The position numbers and the translations under genes were made by a program. Of a stretch of DNA of 64,000 nt, positions 34,084 through 43,901 are shown piece after piece (position 1 is the stretch's first letter; each line of letters begins with the position of its first letter). The stretch is from Mucilaginibacter tundrae (GTDB lineage: Bacteria; Bacteroidota; Bacteroidia; Sphingobacteriales; Sphingobacteriaceae), in contig NZ_JACCBZ010000004.1 of NCBI RefSeq assembly GCF_013408825.1, positions 248,001-312,000 of the forward strand, read 5' to 3'. The notes below the pieces were generated by a model. The model was not told where the DNA came from. It was given only the letters and a program-made list of their open reading frames with translations, and did not search any database.

Positions 34084-34118
34084 AAAAAAAGCCCTATGTA
34101 ATACATAGGGCTTTTTTT
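34084..34118. terminator. Bidirectional terminator
   Basis: AAAAAGCCCTATGTA and TACATAGGGCTTTTT form a long stem with A and T runs on either side. It can end both the isochorismatase-like gene (plus) and the RND operon (minus), which converge here. Confidence 0.85.
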
Positions 34119-34135
34119 GTTTAGGGCTGTTTTAA

Positions 34136-35545
34136 TTATCTCCAACCACCGCCTAATGATCTGTACAGATCAGATACAGCGCTTAACTCATCGCGTTTAA
34201 TTGTTGCAAGCTGTAATTGGCTTTGTAATACATTGCTTTGCGCAGTAATTACCTCTAAATAAGTCGCCAAGCCATTTTGGAATAGCAAGTTAGCATTTTG
34301 TGTTGCCTTATTTAATGTATTTACCTGGGTTTGCACAATTACTTGTTGCTGTTTTAGCTTGTCTATTTTAACTAAAGCATCGCTTACTTCGCCAACGGCA
34401 TTTAAAACTGACTGTTTAAACTGGATAACGCTTTTATCACGGTTTACCTCGGCTACACGGTATTGGGTTTGTAGTTCTTTATGGTCTAACAATGGTTGTA
34501 CCACACTACCTGCAACTATCCCAAATAATGACGATGGGATATTGAACCAGTCACTCGCGCGGAAGGCATCTGTACCGCCGCTGGCTGTTATGCGCAGGGC
34601 AGGATACATAGCTGCTTTATTTACGTTAACATTCGCGTTAGCTTCCTGAATAGCATACTCAGCACTTTTTACATCAGGGCGATTAGCTAATAAAGATGAT
34701 GGTATGCCTGATGAAACAGTTGCCGGTACTTCGAACTGATCCAGCGTGGCGCTGCGGCTAATATCTCCTGGTAAACGGCCTGCCAATATACTTAGCGCAT
34801 CTTCCTGAATTTTAATATTCTGCTCAAATTGCGGCACTAAACTTTGTGCAGTTAGTAGTTGCGCTTCCGCTTGCTGAACAGCTAGTAAAGTAACCTGGCC
34901 GGAATTGTATTGCAGTTTAATAATGCGCAGTGTACTATCGTTCAATCTTGCATTGCTTTGGGCAATCTTTAATTGCTCGTCCAGCATCAGCAGGTTGTAA
35001 TAACCTTGCGCCACATTATTTACCAAAGTAGTTTGTACCGCTTTTTTGGCCTCGATGGTTGACAGGTATTCGGCTAAAGCAGCTTTGCTTTTACTGCGGA
35101 TCTTACCCCAGATGTCTGCCTCCCACGAGACGGACAAGTAAGACGTATAATCATCAGCAGCGCTACTTCCTACGCCAAATGAACTCAAGCTAAGCCCATT
35201 TAAGCTGTTGTTTGATGGACGGTTAATAGTAGCCTGTAAAGTTGCATCAACCTGCGGAACGTTATTCCACTTGGTTTGACGGAACAACAAGCGGGAAGCT
35301 TCGATGTTCTTTACAGCCAGCTGCATATCGTAATTACGCTCAATTGCGCTATCTATTAAATTTTGCAGGGTGGCGTCAGCAAAAAAGTTTTTCCATTGCA
35401 TATCGCCAATACTTGTGGTATCAGCAGTATGCATGGCATTTCTAAAGGTATCAGGTACTACGTTTTTTGGTGTTTGGACATCTTTGGATACCTTACACGC
35501 GCTTAAAAGCGATAGCAATAATAACCCGTTTATATAATTTCTCAT
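34136..35545 (-). CDS. RND efflux outer-membrane channel lipoprotein (NodT/OprM type)
   Basis: The 469-residue protein has a lipobox SLLSAC with Cys17 and two outer-membrane efflux repeats rich in helical coiled coil (about 50-250 and 260-465). SLLANRPDVKSAEYAIQEANANV near the middle is a hallmark. It forms the trimeric TolC-like tunnel of the tripartite pump. It lies 18 bases behind the inner-membrane pump gene on the same strand and is last in the operon, followed by the bidirectional hairpin. Confidence 0.93.
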   Translation of the reverse strand: MRNYINGLLLLSLLSACKVSKDVQTPKNVVPDTFRNAMHTADTTSIGDMQWKNFFADATLQNLIDSAIERNYDMQLAVKNIEASRLLFRQTKWNNVPQVDATLQATINRPSNNSLNGLSLSSFGVGSSAADDYTSYLSVSWEADIWGKIRSKSKAALAEYLSTIEAKKAVQTTLVNNVAQGYYNLLMLDEQLKIAQSNARLNDSTLRIIKLQYNSGQVTLLAVQQAEAQLLTAQSLVPQFEQNIKIQEDALSILAGRLPGDISRSATLDQFEVPATVSSGIPSSLLANRPDVKSAEYAIQEANANVNVNKAAMYPALRITASGGTDAFRASDWFNIPSSLFGIVAGSVVQPLLDHKELQTQYRVAEVNRDKSVIQFKQSVLNAVGEVSDALVKIDKLKQQQVIVQTQVNTLNKATQNANLLFQNGLATYLEVITAQSNVLQSQLQLATIKRDELSAVSDLYRSLGGGWR

Positions 35546-35563
35546 TTCTGTTATTATTTAAAA

Positions 35564-38500
35564 TTAAGCTGAATATTGATCCTGTAATTCAGCAACTGAA
35601 TGTCCGTTTAGGTTACCAACCGGATTTCCATGTTCATCAAGCGCTGCAGCAGGTGGGGTACCAGTTACCCTTTCCTGTAATCCCTGGAATATGACGAATA
35701 ATACCGGGATAATAAACAAACCAAGTAACACACCAGACACCATACCGCCTGCAGCACCAATACTAATTGAGTGGTTACCTTGCGCTGATGGTCCTGTCGC
35801 GATACTCATCGGGAATAAACCGAATACGAACGCTAATGACGTCATGATGATTGGACGTATCCTTAGCTTAGCTGCTTCAATAGCTGAAGTAACTAAACCA
35901 TGACCTGCTTTGCGGCGCTGTACGGCGAACTCGACGATTAGGATCGCGTTCTTCGCCAGTAAGCCTATAAGCATGATGAGGGCTACTTGTACGTAGATGT
36001 TATTTTCGATACCTGTTAAGCCCAATACTACAAACACACCAAGGATACCTGTAGGTATTGAAAGTATTACAGCCAATGGCAGGATGTAGCTTTCATATTG
36101 TGCTGCTAATAAGAAATATACAAATATCAAACAAAGCATAAATATTATAGCAGACTGACCACCTGATGAAATCTCTTCACGTGTTTGACCAGAGAACTCA
36201 TAAGCATAACCGTTTGGCAATTGTTCCTGAGCTGTTTCCTGTATAGCTTTAATTGCATCACCAGAGCTGTAACCCGGTTTGGGAATAGCATTTACCTCGA
36301 TAGAGTTAAAGAGGTTATAACGCGAAGCCGTTTCTGAACCATAAACACGGGTTAATTTAACCAATGTGTTGATAGGCACATTTGCGCCTGCAGCATTTTT
36401 AACAAAAACCTTGTCAATAGCTGTTGGGTCGGTCCTGTCGGCAATATCAGCCTGAACTATTACACGGTAGTATTTACCAAAACGGTTAAAGTCTGATGCC
36501 TGCGATGTACCGAAGTAAGCTTCCATGGTTGATAGAATGTCTTTAACATTCACACCAAGTTGGGCGGCCTTTTGGTCGTCAACTTCTAATTCTAACTGCG
36601 GATAATCAGCTTTGTAGGAAGTAAAGGCATAAGCGATTGCTGGTTTCGCCATTAATTTTCCTATAAAGTTATTGGCTACGCCGCTAAATTTATCCAGCCT
36701 GCCATTTGTTTTATCCTGCAGCATTACGTCCATAGCTTCCACGTTGCTAAAGCCAGGAACAGTTGGAAAGCTGAATACGAAGAACGTACCCCCAGGGATT
36801 GAGGCCATTTTTGCCCTTACTATATTTTGAATATCATCTATATTCTTAACTGCACCTCTTTCTTTGTTAGGTTTTAACAACAGGAAGATCTGGCCGGCAG
36901 ATGGACTGTTTGAAAGTGTTAAAAAGTTAAAGCCCGCCAATGACATCACAAACCTGGCCGATGGTAAAGTATTTAACTGAGCCTCGGCTTGTTTCATTAT
37001 TTTATTAGTATTGGCTAATGAAGTTCCGGATGGAGTTGAAACCGCGATAGCCACAAAGCCTTGGTCTTCAGTAGGAATAAAACCTGTTTTTGTTCTGCCT
37101 ACCAGGAAAACTGTTATTGCAATCACTAGCGCAAGCCCGGCCATGCTGATCCATTTATTGCCGATTAGAATTTTTATGCCACCAATATACCTGTTGGTTA
37201 TGTAATTAAAGCTGCCGTTAAAGCCAGCATAAAATTTATCAACAAATCCTTGTTTAGGCGCATCATGGCCATCTACAGCATGTTTGTTCTTTAAAAACAA
37301 CGCCGCCAGTGCAGGACTCAACGTTAAAGCATTAACAGCCGATATAACGATAGCTATAGACATAGTTAATGCAAACTGCCTGTAAAATATACCTGTTGAG
37401 CCTGTCATAAAGCTAACCGGTAAAAATACCGCTGCCATAACCAGTGTAATGGATATAATAGCACCACTGATTTCGCTCATGGCTCCGGTAGTTGCCGCTT
37501 TAGGAGTAAGTTTTGGGTCATGCTCCATTTTGGCGTGTACGGCTTCTACTACCACAATCGCGTCATCTACCACAATACCGATAGCTAGTACAAGGGCGAA
37601 CAAGGTTAAAAGGTTAATGGAGAACCCAAATAGGTTCATGAAAAAGAAAGTACCAATAATAGCTACCGGAACTGCTATAGCCGGTATCAATGTAGACCTG
37701 AAATCCTGCAGGAATAAAAAAACCACTATAAATACCAGTACAAACGCTTCTACCAATGTATGTTCAACTTGGTCAATAGATTCGTCAAGATCGGTTTTGG
37801 TGCGGTAAAACTGATTGTATTTGATGCCTGCCGGAAAATCCTTTGATAATTTCGCCATTAACTTATCAATGTCAATTTGTATCTGGTTGGCGTTTGAGCC
37901 CGACAATTGTATGATACCAATTGTGATACCTTCGTGCCCGTTTAAACGGTTTATGCTGCTATAGCTATAAGCCCCAAGCTCAACACGGGCAACATCTTTT
38001 AAACGTAATATTGAACCATCGGCATTTGCACGGATAATGATATTCTGGTATTCTTCAGGTGTGGTAAGTTTACCTTTGTATTTAATTACATATTCAAATG
38101 CTTCATTGCTTTGCTCTCCAAACCTGCCGGGAGCTGCCTCCAGGTTTTTATCCTGTATAGCTGCTGTTACTTCGGCTGGCGTAATTTTGTAAGCCGCCAA
38201 CTCTGCAGGGTTTAACCAAACACGCATGGAGTAATCCTTAATACCACCAAATACTTGTGCTGAACCTACACCCTGGATACGTTTAAGTTCGGGGATGATA
38301 TTGATTTGTGCGTAGTTATTTACAAAGGTCGCATCGTATTTTTTAGGGTCTTCTGTATAAATACCCATAGCGCCGATAAAGCTATTTTGTTGTTTGGTAG
38401 TAGTTATACCATATTGTACAACCTCAGCCGGTAATTGGCTTGTTGCCTGTGAAACACGGTTTTGAACATTCACCGCTGCCTGATCGGGGTTGGTGCCTTG

Positions 38501-38785
38501 TTTAAAGTAAACCGTGATACTGAGCGTACCATCATTGCTGGCAGTAGAAGTCATATAGGTCATATCTTCCACACCGTTAATTGCTTCTTCCAGTGACGGT
38601 GTCACGGAACGCAGGATCGTTTCGGCATTAGCGCCCGGATACACCGCAGAAACTAACACCGACGGGGGAGCGATATTCGGGAACCGCTCAAGGGGCAGCT
38701 TTGTTAAGCTGATCACACCAACTATTACCAATAATATGGAGATAACTGTTGCGAGTACAGGCCTTTCTATAAATCTTTTAAACAT
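35564..38785 (-). CDS. RND multidrug efflux permease (HAE1/AcrB type)
   Basis: The 1073-residue inner-membrane pump starts MFKRFIERPVLATVISILL and has the RND proton-relay Asp pair in LAIGIVVDDAIVVVEAVH (TM4). Porter and docking domains occupy the two large periplasmic loops, and TM11-12 ends in GMVSGVLLGLFIIPVLFV. It exports hydrophobic drugs or other toxic compounds using the proton gradient. It sits 27 bases after the adaptor gene and 18 bases before the channel gene, so the three form one operon. Full length, no defects. Confidence 0.95.
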   Translation of the reverse strand: MFKRFIERPVLATVISILLVIVGVISLTKLPLERFPNIAPPSVLVSAVYPGANAETILRSVTPSLEEAINGVEDMTYMTSTASNDGTLSITVYFKQGTNPDQAAVNVQNRVSQATSQLPAEVVQYGITTTKQQNSFIGAMGIYTEDPKKYDATFVNNYAQINIIPELKRIQGVGSAQVFGGIKDYSMRVWLNPAELAAYKITPAEVTAAIQDKNLEAAPGRFGEQSNEAFEYVIKYKGKLTTPEEYQNIIIRANADGSILRLKDVARVELGAYSYSSINRLNGHEGITIGIIQLSGSNANQIQIDIDKLMAKLSKDFPAGIKYNQFYRTKTDLDESIDQVEHTLVEAFVLVFIVVFLFLQDFRSTLIPAIAVPVAIIGTFFFMNLFGFSINLLTLFALVLAIGIVVDDAIVVVEAVHAKMEHDPKLTPKAATTGAMSEISGAIISITLVMAAVFLPVSFMTGSTGIFYRQFALTMSIAIVISAVNALTLSPALAALFLKNKHAVDGHDAPKQGFVDKFYAGFNGSFNYITNRYIGGIKILIGNKWISMAGLALVIAITVFLVGRTKTGFIPTEDQGFVAIAVSTPSGTSLANTNKIMKQAEAQLNTLPSARFVMSLAGFNFLTLSNSPSAGQIFLLLKPNKERGAVKNIDDIQNIVRAKMASIPGGTFFVFSFPTVPGFSNVEAMDVMLQDKTNGRLDKFSGVANNFIGKLMAKPAIAYAFTSYKADYPQLELEVDDQKAAQLGVNVKDILSTMEAYFGTSQASDFNRFGKYYRVIVQADIADRTDPTAIDKVFVKNAAGANVPINTLVKLTRVYGSETASRYNLFNSIEVNAIPKPGYSSGDAIKAIQETAQEQLPNGYAYEFSGQTREEISSGGQSAIIFMLCLIFVYFLLAAQYESYILPLAVILSIPTGILGVFVVLGLTGIENNIYVQVALIMLIGLLAKNAILIVEFAVQRRKAGHGLVTSAIEAAKLRIRPIIMTSLAFVFGLFPMSIATGPSAQGNHSISIGAAGGMVSGVLLGLFIIPVLFVIFQGLQERVTGTPPAAALDEHGNPVGNLNGHSVAELQDQYSA

Positions 38786-38812
38786 GATTTTTTAAATTAT
38801 GTGTATGTATAA

Positions 38813-39952
38813 TTATTTAGTTACTGTAGCAACAGCTTTATCTGTAGCTTTTTGTGGTTGGATAACCATGCCCTCTTGTAACTTATCTACACCGCTCAAG
38901 ACAATCTGGTCGCCAACTTTTATACCGTCTTTAACCAGGTAATTGTCGCCGCTTTTGCCAACAATAGTAATAGCTTGTTTTTTTACCTTGCTGCTATCGC
39001 CCACTGCAAATACAAATACTTTATCTTGCATGTCAACAGTTGCCGACTCAGGTACTAGTAAAGCATCCTTATGCACCAGGCTCAACCTTACTTTACCGGT
39101 ATTACCAGAGCGTAATAAACCTTGAGCATTAGGGAAATTGGCGCGCAGTGTAATGGCGCCGGTAGTTTTATCAAATTGGCCGTCGATCATATCGATTTTG
39201 CCTTCTTGTGCGTATGAGCTCGCATCGGCCAGCAATAGGGTTACCGGCGGCAGGCTTTTCAGCTTGTCTTTCAGGGTTTCACCTGGATATTGCTCTTTAA
39301 AATCAATAAAATCTTTTTCTCCCAAAGAGAAATACACGTGAACGTTGTGTACGTCAGATAATAAAGTCAAGGCATCAACATCAGTCGGAGCAACCAGGCT
39401 ACCTTGTTTTTTGATCAGTCGGCCAATATATCCGCTAACCGGGGCTTTAATAGTTGTATAACCCAAATTGATCTGTGCAGTTGCCACAACAGCTTTAGTT
39501 TGCTCAACATTTGCTTTTGCAACGTCATAGGCTGCGCGGGCGGTTTTAAGCTGATAATCAGAAACTACTTTGTTTTGTACTAAAGGGGTTAATTTATCAA
39601 TCTCTAATTGTGCATTAGCAACAGAAGCTTCAGCCGCATGCATACTGGCGAGGGCATTGTTTAATGCTGCACGATATGGCAGATCGTTGATTTTAAATAT
39701 CGGTTGACCTTCGCTTACGTAAGCGCCTTCATCAACAAATACCTTGTCTAATGAGCCACTCACCTGCGGGCGGATTTCCACATTTACTGTTCCTTCAATA
39801 GAAGCGGGGTATTCCTGATATGTTGTATCAGTACCTACGGTTATAGTTGCAACAGGAAGTGAAGGAGCGGGAGGGGCACCGCCAGCCTGTGGCTTCGGCG
39901 AGCAGCTATATAATAACGTTATAGTTATAAGTCCTAAAATAATTTGTTTCAT
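38813..39952 (-). CDS. RND efflux periplasmic adaptor lipoprotein
   Basis: The 379-residue membrane-fusion protein has a lipobox ending at Cys16 (ITLLYSC). It has two lipoyl half-motifs around a coiled coil (EIRPQVSGSLDKVFVDEG at about 61-78 and GYTTIKAPVSGYIGRL near 167-182) and beta-barrel and membrane-proximal domains (about 200-370). It bridges the RND pump and the outer-membrane channel. First gene of the three-gene pump operon. A TetR-type operator lies 150 bases upstream at 40103. Confidence 0.93.
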   Translation of the reverse strand: MKQIILGLITITLLYSCSPKPQAGGAPPAPSLPVATITVGTDTTYQEYPASIEGTVNVEIRPQVSGSLDKVFVDEGAYVSEGQPIFKINDLPYRAALNNALASMHAAEASVANAQLEIDKLTPLVQNKVVSDYQLKTARAAYDVAKANVEQTKAVVATAQINLGYTTIKAPVSGYIGRLIKKQGSLVAPTDVDALTLLSDVHNVHVYFSLGEKDFIDFKEQYPGETLKDKLKSLPPVTLLLADASSYAQEGKIDMIDGQFDKTTGAITLRANFPNAQGLLRSGNTGKVRLSLVHKDALLVPESATVDMQDKVFVFAVGDSSKVKKQAITIVGKSGDNYLVKDGIKVGDQIVLSGVDKLQEGMVIQPQKATDKAVATVTK

Positions 39953-40224
39953 GATCTTGTTTTGTTTTTGTGTTAATGGATAGTGCTTGTATATGATAGA
40001 GTTGTGTGTGTTAATAATTGAGTATGCGCATTACTTTACTTATGAAATAAGTGACGTTCATAGCGACGTACCACAGAAATGGTTTAATGCTATTAGATTT
40101 TCTAACAGTGTTAACCATTTCGCAAATACTGTGTGTATTAATTTTCATTTTATTAATTATTGTATTGTGTTTGTGTGCTTAATTTTGATATTGTTAATAA
40201 ATGGCAATATCAGCCATTGAAAAA
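39953..40224 (-). promoter_or_regulatory. Promoter region of the RND operon
   Basis: These 272 bases separate the TetR stop (40225) from the adaptor start (39952). The palindrome at 40103-40113 repeats the one before the TetR gene and should be the repressor site for the pump. No clear TAnnTTTG was recognised on the minus strand. A plus-strand frame here (39987-40220) is hydrophobic but looks accidental. Confidence 0.5.
40103..40113. promoter_or_regulatory. Predicted TetR operator upstream of the RND operon
   Basis: TAACAGTGTTA is a perfect odd palindrome centred on G and matches the core of the 15-base palindrome at 40845-40859. It lies 150 bases before the adaptor start. Confidence 0.6.
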
Positions 40225-40824
40225 CTAGTCGTTTATTGTAGTGATGATACCGCTTATCGCATCCTTTAAAACCTGGCGGTTCATTTCGTCAGAGAAACCC
40301 CTGCTTAAAAGATTGATGGATATTAAGCCATGTACAACAGACCAAAAAGTATAATATTTTTTACAAATAATTTCAGATTCCATATCTGTAATACCGATCA
40401 GTTCGCCTATCACTTCTGTGAAAATATCCCAAGGCATATCTGCCTCAGGTAGGTTATTTACCATTTCGCAACAATTTGTGGTTACGCCAAACATTCCCTG
40501 GTAGAGTTCTTTATTCTCAAATGCAAAGTTCCAATAGGCAACCCACATAGCTTCCAATTGCTTGGCAGGTAAGCGGTGTTTGCTTTTCGCCTCTTTTAAA
40601 TCTTTTGCTAAAATCAAATAACCTTGACGGTTAAGCTCTAGTAAAATCGCTTCTTTATTCGAGAAGTACTCATAAATAATAGGAGCAGTGTATTCTATCT
40701 TATCAGCAATTTTACGCATGCTTAACGCCTGCCATCCTTCTTCTTTGACAATTTGTAGCGAAGCCTCCAGTATATTGCACCTGGTTTCTTCCTTCAATCG
40801 TAATATTCTATCCTTGCTTGCCAT
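40225..40824 (-). CDS. TetR-family repressor of the RND operon
   Basis: The 199-residue protein has an N-terminal helix-turn-helix (ILEASLQIVKEEGWQALSMRKIADKI, then APIIYEYFSNKEAILLEL; residues about 19-64) and a ligand-binding C-terminal domain with a tetracyclin-repressor-like WHG region. It is transcribed in the same direction as the pump and sits directly upstream of it. A perfect 15-base palindrome lies 21 bases before its start codon and a core copy precedes the pump operon. It therefore probably represses both itself and the pump. The ligand is unknown. Confidence 0.9.
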   Translation of the reverse strand: MASKDRILRLKEETRCNILEASLQIVKEEGWQALSMRKIADKIEYTAPIIYEYFSNKEAILLELNRQGYLILAKDLKEAKSKHRLPAKQLEAMWVAYWNFAFENKELYQGMFGVTTNCCEMVNNLPEADMPWDIFTEVIGELIGITDMESEIICKKYYTFWSVVHGLISINLLSRGFSDEMNRQVLKDAISGIITTIND

Positions 40825-41129
40825 TCTTTTACTCTATTAAATAATTTAACAGTGTTAAACAAATGTACAACGATAATTTATAACTGATGTACATTTAATT
40901 GTCATAAATAAATTAGTTTAATAAAATAATATTAATACAAGGTCGTTAAGCAACTGACAGACAGTTGATTTTTTGCTCATTTGGTTTTATTTGGAGTTTG
41001 ATTAATAAAGCTTTTTAGTTTGAAAATTAAGTTTATCAATATATTGTATGAAAAAAGAATTTAAATTCCAACTTTGCTAAACTAAACCATAGGCTCTACA
41101 CAAAGTCTAAAGGACTAACTAAGTAAAAT
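40825..41129. promoter_or_regulatory. Divergent region before tetR and the DTG lipoprotein
   Basis: About 305 AT-rich bases without a gene. Besides the 15-base operator at 40845, AAATGTACA (40861-40869) and TGTACATTT (40888-40896) form a second inverted pair 18 bases apart. A short direct ATATTGTATG precedes the lipoprotein gene by about 90 bases. No terminator is seen. Confidence 0.4.
40845..40859. promoter_or_regulatory. Predicted TetR operator upstream of its own gene
   Basis: TTTAACAGTGTTAAA is a perfect 15-base palindrome with central G, 21 bases before the TetR start codon. Its 11-base core recurs at 40103. Confidence 0.65.
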
Positions 41130-42266
41130 ATGAAAAACAAATATCTACCCAAATATTTACCATTAATATGTGTTTTATTAATAACTGCTGTTGTATCATG
41201 CAAAAAAGATAAAACAACAAATAAAACAAGCACAACAATTAATCCTACAGGTACAAATATTGGTTTATTTGAGTATAAAGACAGTGTTGATGCAAATGAT
41301 GTTTATTACAGAATTTTTATTCCAATAACACAGGTCGGTAATCAGACAGTTAATTATGATGAGGTTTTTGATACTGGTTCAGCTGGTTTAACCCTTGATG
41401 CATCGGGAATAATACCTGATTCCCTTATAACCAATAATGGGTTTAAATTTATCGGGGATTCGGTAGTTGTTAATGGAGTTACTATAACATCCCATACATC
41501 AGTAATGGAATATGGGGATGCACTTTCAGGAACGAATGTTTATGGAAATGTTGCTTATGCCAGTATTACATTAGGTAATCAGACTGGTAGCGGAGTTACC
41601 ATTAAGCGGGTGCCGATTTTTTTATACTACAAAGTGCTTGATATAACTGGTAAAGATTCAGTCAAAGAAACTACACCGCATTCAGCAGACATATTCGGAG
41701 TGAGTCCTGAATATAGCTATGCCAGTACATTAATTCAAAGTCCATTAAGTTATTATACACCGGGTACAGGTTTAACAAATGGTTTTAAACTTTCTAAACT
41801 TGTGCAAGCAGATTTTACAAATAATGGTGTATATGAACAAAACATTCTTACACTGGGTTTAACCAATGCTGATCTGAACTCATCAGGTTTCATTATGCAT
41901 AATTATGCTTCAAGTTATACATCAGTGGATGGATATTCACCTGATATACCAGGAACGATAACTTATAATGGTAATACAATATCAGCAAATTTTTTATTTG
42001 ATACCGGCACCCCACAAATATCAATTATTGAAGACCCCAAGGCTACGCAGACCATAGGTGTTTTACCTGCAAATTCGACAATTACCTTAAAAACTCAGGA
42101 TGGCTTTAGTTATACGTATACTACTGCAAAAACAACCAATGTTACGGAGGTGCAGAATCCTAAAAATACAGATGATTACCGAACTATTTTTAGCTTGGAA
42201 TTCTTTACTACTAATGAGTTTTTAACTAATTATACAGGCCACGAGATTGGCTTGAAGAATAACTAA
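41130..42266 (+). CDS. Lipoprotein with two pepsin-like DTG motifs
   Basis: The 378-residue product has a lipobox TAVVSC (Cys24) and a low-complexity Thr/Lys linker. It has a DTGS motif at 81-84 (EVFDTGSAGLTLDASG) and a DTGT motif at 291-294 (LFDTGTPQISII). Two hydrophobic-DTG-S/T motifs about 210 residues apart mirror the paired catalytic aspartates of two-lobed aspartic peptidases and the DUF3443-like bacterial proteins. No fold search was possible. It is lipid-anchored, so it acts outside the cytoplasm. Monocistronic, ending with a terminator. Confidence 0.65.
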   Translation: MKNKYLPKYLPLICVLLITAVVSCKKDKTTNKTSTTINPTGTNIGLFEYKDSVDANDVYYRIFIPITQVGNQTVNYDEVFDTGSAGLTLDASGIIPDSLITNNGFKFIGDSVVVNGVTITSHTSVMEYGDALSGTNVYGNVAYASITLGNQTGSGVTIKRVPIFLYYKVLDITGKDSVKETTPHSADIFGVSPEYSYASTLIQSPLSYYTPGTGLTNGFKLSKLVQADFTNNGVYEQNILTLGLTNADLNSSGFIMHNYASSYTSVDGYSPDIPGTITYNGNTISANFLFDTGTPQISIIEDPKATQTIGVLPANSTITLKTQDGFSYTYTTAKTTNVTEVQNPKNTDDYRTIFSLEFFTTNEFLTNYTGHEIGLKNN

Positions 42267-42285
42267 AATATTAATAACAAAACAA

Positions 42286-42316
42286 AAAATGCAACCAGAA
42301 AGGTTGCATTTTTTGT
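42286..42316. terminator. Terminator between the DTG lipoprotein and the nucleotidase
   Basis: AAATGCAACC and GGTTGCATTT pair around five bases, flanked by A and T runs, so it can serve both convergent genes. Confidence 0.8.
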
Positions 42317-42844
42317 TTAAGCTTTTTCTTTCATTAGTTCAACTACTTCCTGCCAGGTATGAACCCGTCTGTGATGGTTATGATTGTAATTAAAAATAGA
42401 GTTGAACATTAACGTTTCTCCTTTAAATGTGTCCAAATTACGGATCATGTCATCAATCATAAAATCAGTGTTTATGATACTCTTATCGCCGCAAAAAACA
42501 ATGTTTTTCCAGGTAATGAACGGGAAATTTATATTTAGCCATTGCAATTTTTCAGATAAACTTTGTGGAAACTCAACGGCCGCTGATACGATGTATATCT
42601 CAAAGCTTTCGGATAATGTTTTTAAAGCTGCAACCGCACCCGGCATAACGGGCGCAGTTAAAAAGAATCCGGCCGTATGAACAAATTTTCTTACTGCGCC
42701 ATCGGGGAAAGCTTCGGCTGTTGTAAGGCCTAAAATATTTTCACGTAGTACCCTTATCCCGTAATCGCGCTCGTACCAGTTTATAAAATGAGTATCTATA
42801 TCGGCAATTACTCCGTCCATATCAATAGCAATAGTTTTTTTCAT
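42317..42844 (-). CDS. 5'(3')-deoxyribonucleotidase (NT5C-like, HAD fold)
   Basis: About 175 residues from the ATG at 42844. An upstream in-frame codon at 42865 would add seven residues, but the core begins MKKTIAIDMDGVIADIDTHF with HAD motif I DMDG at 8-11. IYIVSAAVEFP (motif II-like) and the acidic DDMIRNL segment follow. HAD nucleotidases of this type dephosphorylate deoxynucleoside monophosphates. It ends next to the terminator shared with the DTG lipoprotein and lies upstream of no same-strand gene, the next being cydB 33 bases before it on the same strand. Confidence 0.85.
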   Translation of the reverse strand: MKKTIAIDMDGVIADIDTHFINWYERDYGIRVLRENILGLTTAEAFPDGAVRKFVHTAGFFLTAPVMPGAVAALKTLSESFEIYIVSAAVEFPQSLSEKLQWLNINFPFITWKNIVFCGDKSIINTDFMIDDMIRNLDTFKGETLMFNSIFNYNHNHHRRVHTWQEVVELMKEKA

Positions 42845-42877
42845 ATTAGATAAATGTATGGGCAATATATTGATGAT

Positions 42878-43894
42878 TCAATTAGCCCTGCTTTGCTTTG
42901 TCTGAAAGCTATAAAATAAATATCCCAAAGCAGGCAGGATCAATAAACTGCCTAATAAAAGCCCCCATCCCAGATCATTGATCGTCGTCATGGGCGCGTG
43001 GTCTTTGAGTAAGGATAAATTATGGCCACCCTTCACCATAACGATATTGGGAAAGTGGCGATAGCCCACAGATACCAATATCATAGTCACCTGAAATGCG
43101 GCTAATATGCGGATTACTTTAGTGTTGCCTTTATTCAATAAATACCACAATAATGCTAATGAAAGTGATGCTGCAATAACTGCGACCAAGCTTACCGGGT
43201 TACCGAAAATCCAATGGGCAAGATGTACATTTTCATGTTCGGCAGCTATAAATACTGATCCGCCAAAACCAACTGCAACGGCATTCATAATTACAGCTTT
43301 TTTGGTGAAACGTCTAACATCAAATTGCTCTTTGGCTTCGCCGATTAAATAAATAGCGGCTAAGAAACCACACAAGGCAACTGTGAAAAAGCCAACCATT
43401 ACCGAAAACCAATTGAGCCAGCTAAAAATGTAGGTGCTTAAATAATCAGTAGCATCGGGATCTATCTGCCTAGAGATAACACTTCCTGCAACTATACCTA
43501 AAAAAAGCGGCGTAATAAAACTCGAATACACAAATATGTAATTATACAAATCCTGCATTTTGTCATCCTTTATCGCGTCATAATTGCGGAATGAGAAAGC
43601 CGTGCCACGGGCGGTGATACCTAAAAGCATAATTAATAAAGGTATATGCAGATAAGTACACATATCGCTATAAATCACAGGGAAGCCCACAAACATTATA
43701 ACCACCGCGATTATCAACCACATGTGATTTGCTTCCCAAATAGGGCCTATAGCCTTGTACATGGTACGGCGCGTACGTGATTTATTATCGGTTGAGGTAA
43801 ACAGTTCAATTATGCCCGCGCCAAAATCGGCACCACCAAGCAAAAAGTATAGCAAGATGGAAAAAAACAAGAAGATAATAACAACGTACAGCAT
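42878..43894 (-). CDS. cydB: Cytochrome bd quinol oxidase subunit II
   Basis: The 338-residue polytopic protein has 8-9 hydrophobic segments and the subunit II signatures LLYFLLGGADFGAGIIELF (N terminus) and GPIWEANHMWLI (near 50-61). It pairs with CydA to form the oxygen-reducing bd oxidase, active at low oxygen. It starts seven bases after the cydA stop, so one transcript. Size is normal for the short Bacteroidota form. Confidence 0.94.
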   Translation of the reverse strand: MLYVVIIFLFFSILLYFLLGGADFGAGIIELFTSTDNKSRTRRTMYKAIGPIWEANHMWLIIAVVIMFVGFPVIYSDMCTYLHIPLLIMLLGITARGTAFSFRNYDAIKDDKMQDLYNYIFVYSSFITPLFLGIVAGSVISRQIDPDATDYLSTYIFSWLNWFSVMVGFFTVALCGFLAAIYLIGEAKEQFDVRRFTKKAVIMNAVAVGFGGSVFIAAEHENVHLAHWIFGNPVSLVAVIAASLSLALLWYLLNKGNTKVIRILAAFQVTMILVSVGYRHFPNIVMVKGGHNLSLLKDHAPMTTINDLGWGLLLGSLLILPALGYLFYSFQTKQSRAN

Positions 43895-43901
43895 ATAATT
43901 A

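Noticed and set aside
39987..40220. Hydrophobic small frame upstream of the RND adaptor
   Set aside because: It covers the predicted operator and promoter of the pump, runs in the opposite direction and has no family match.
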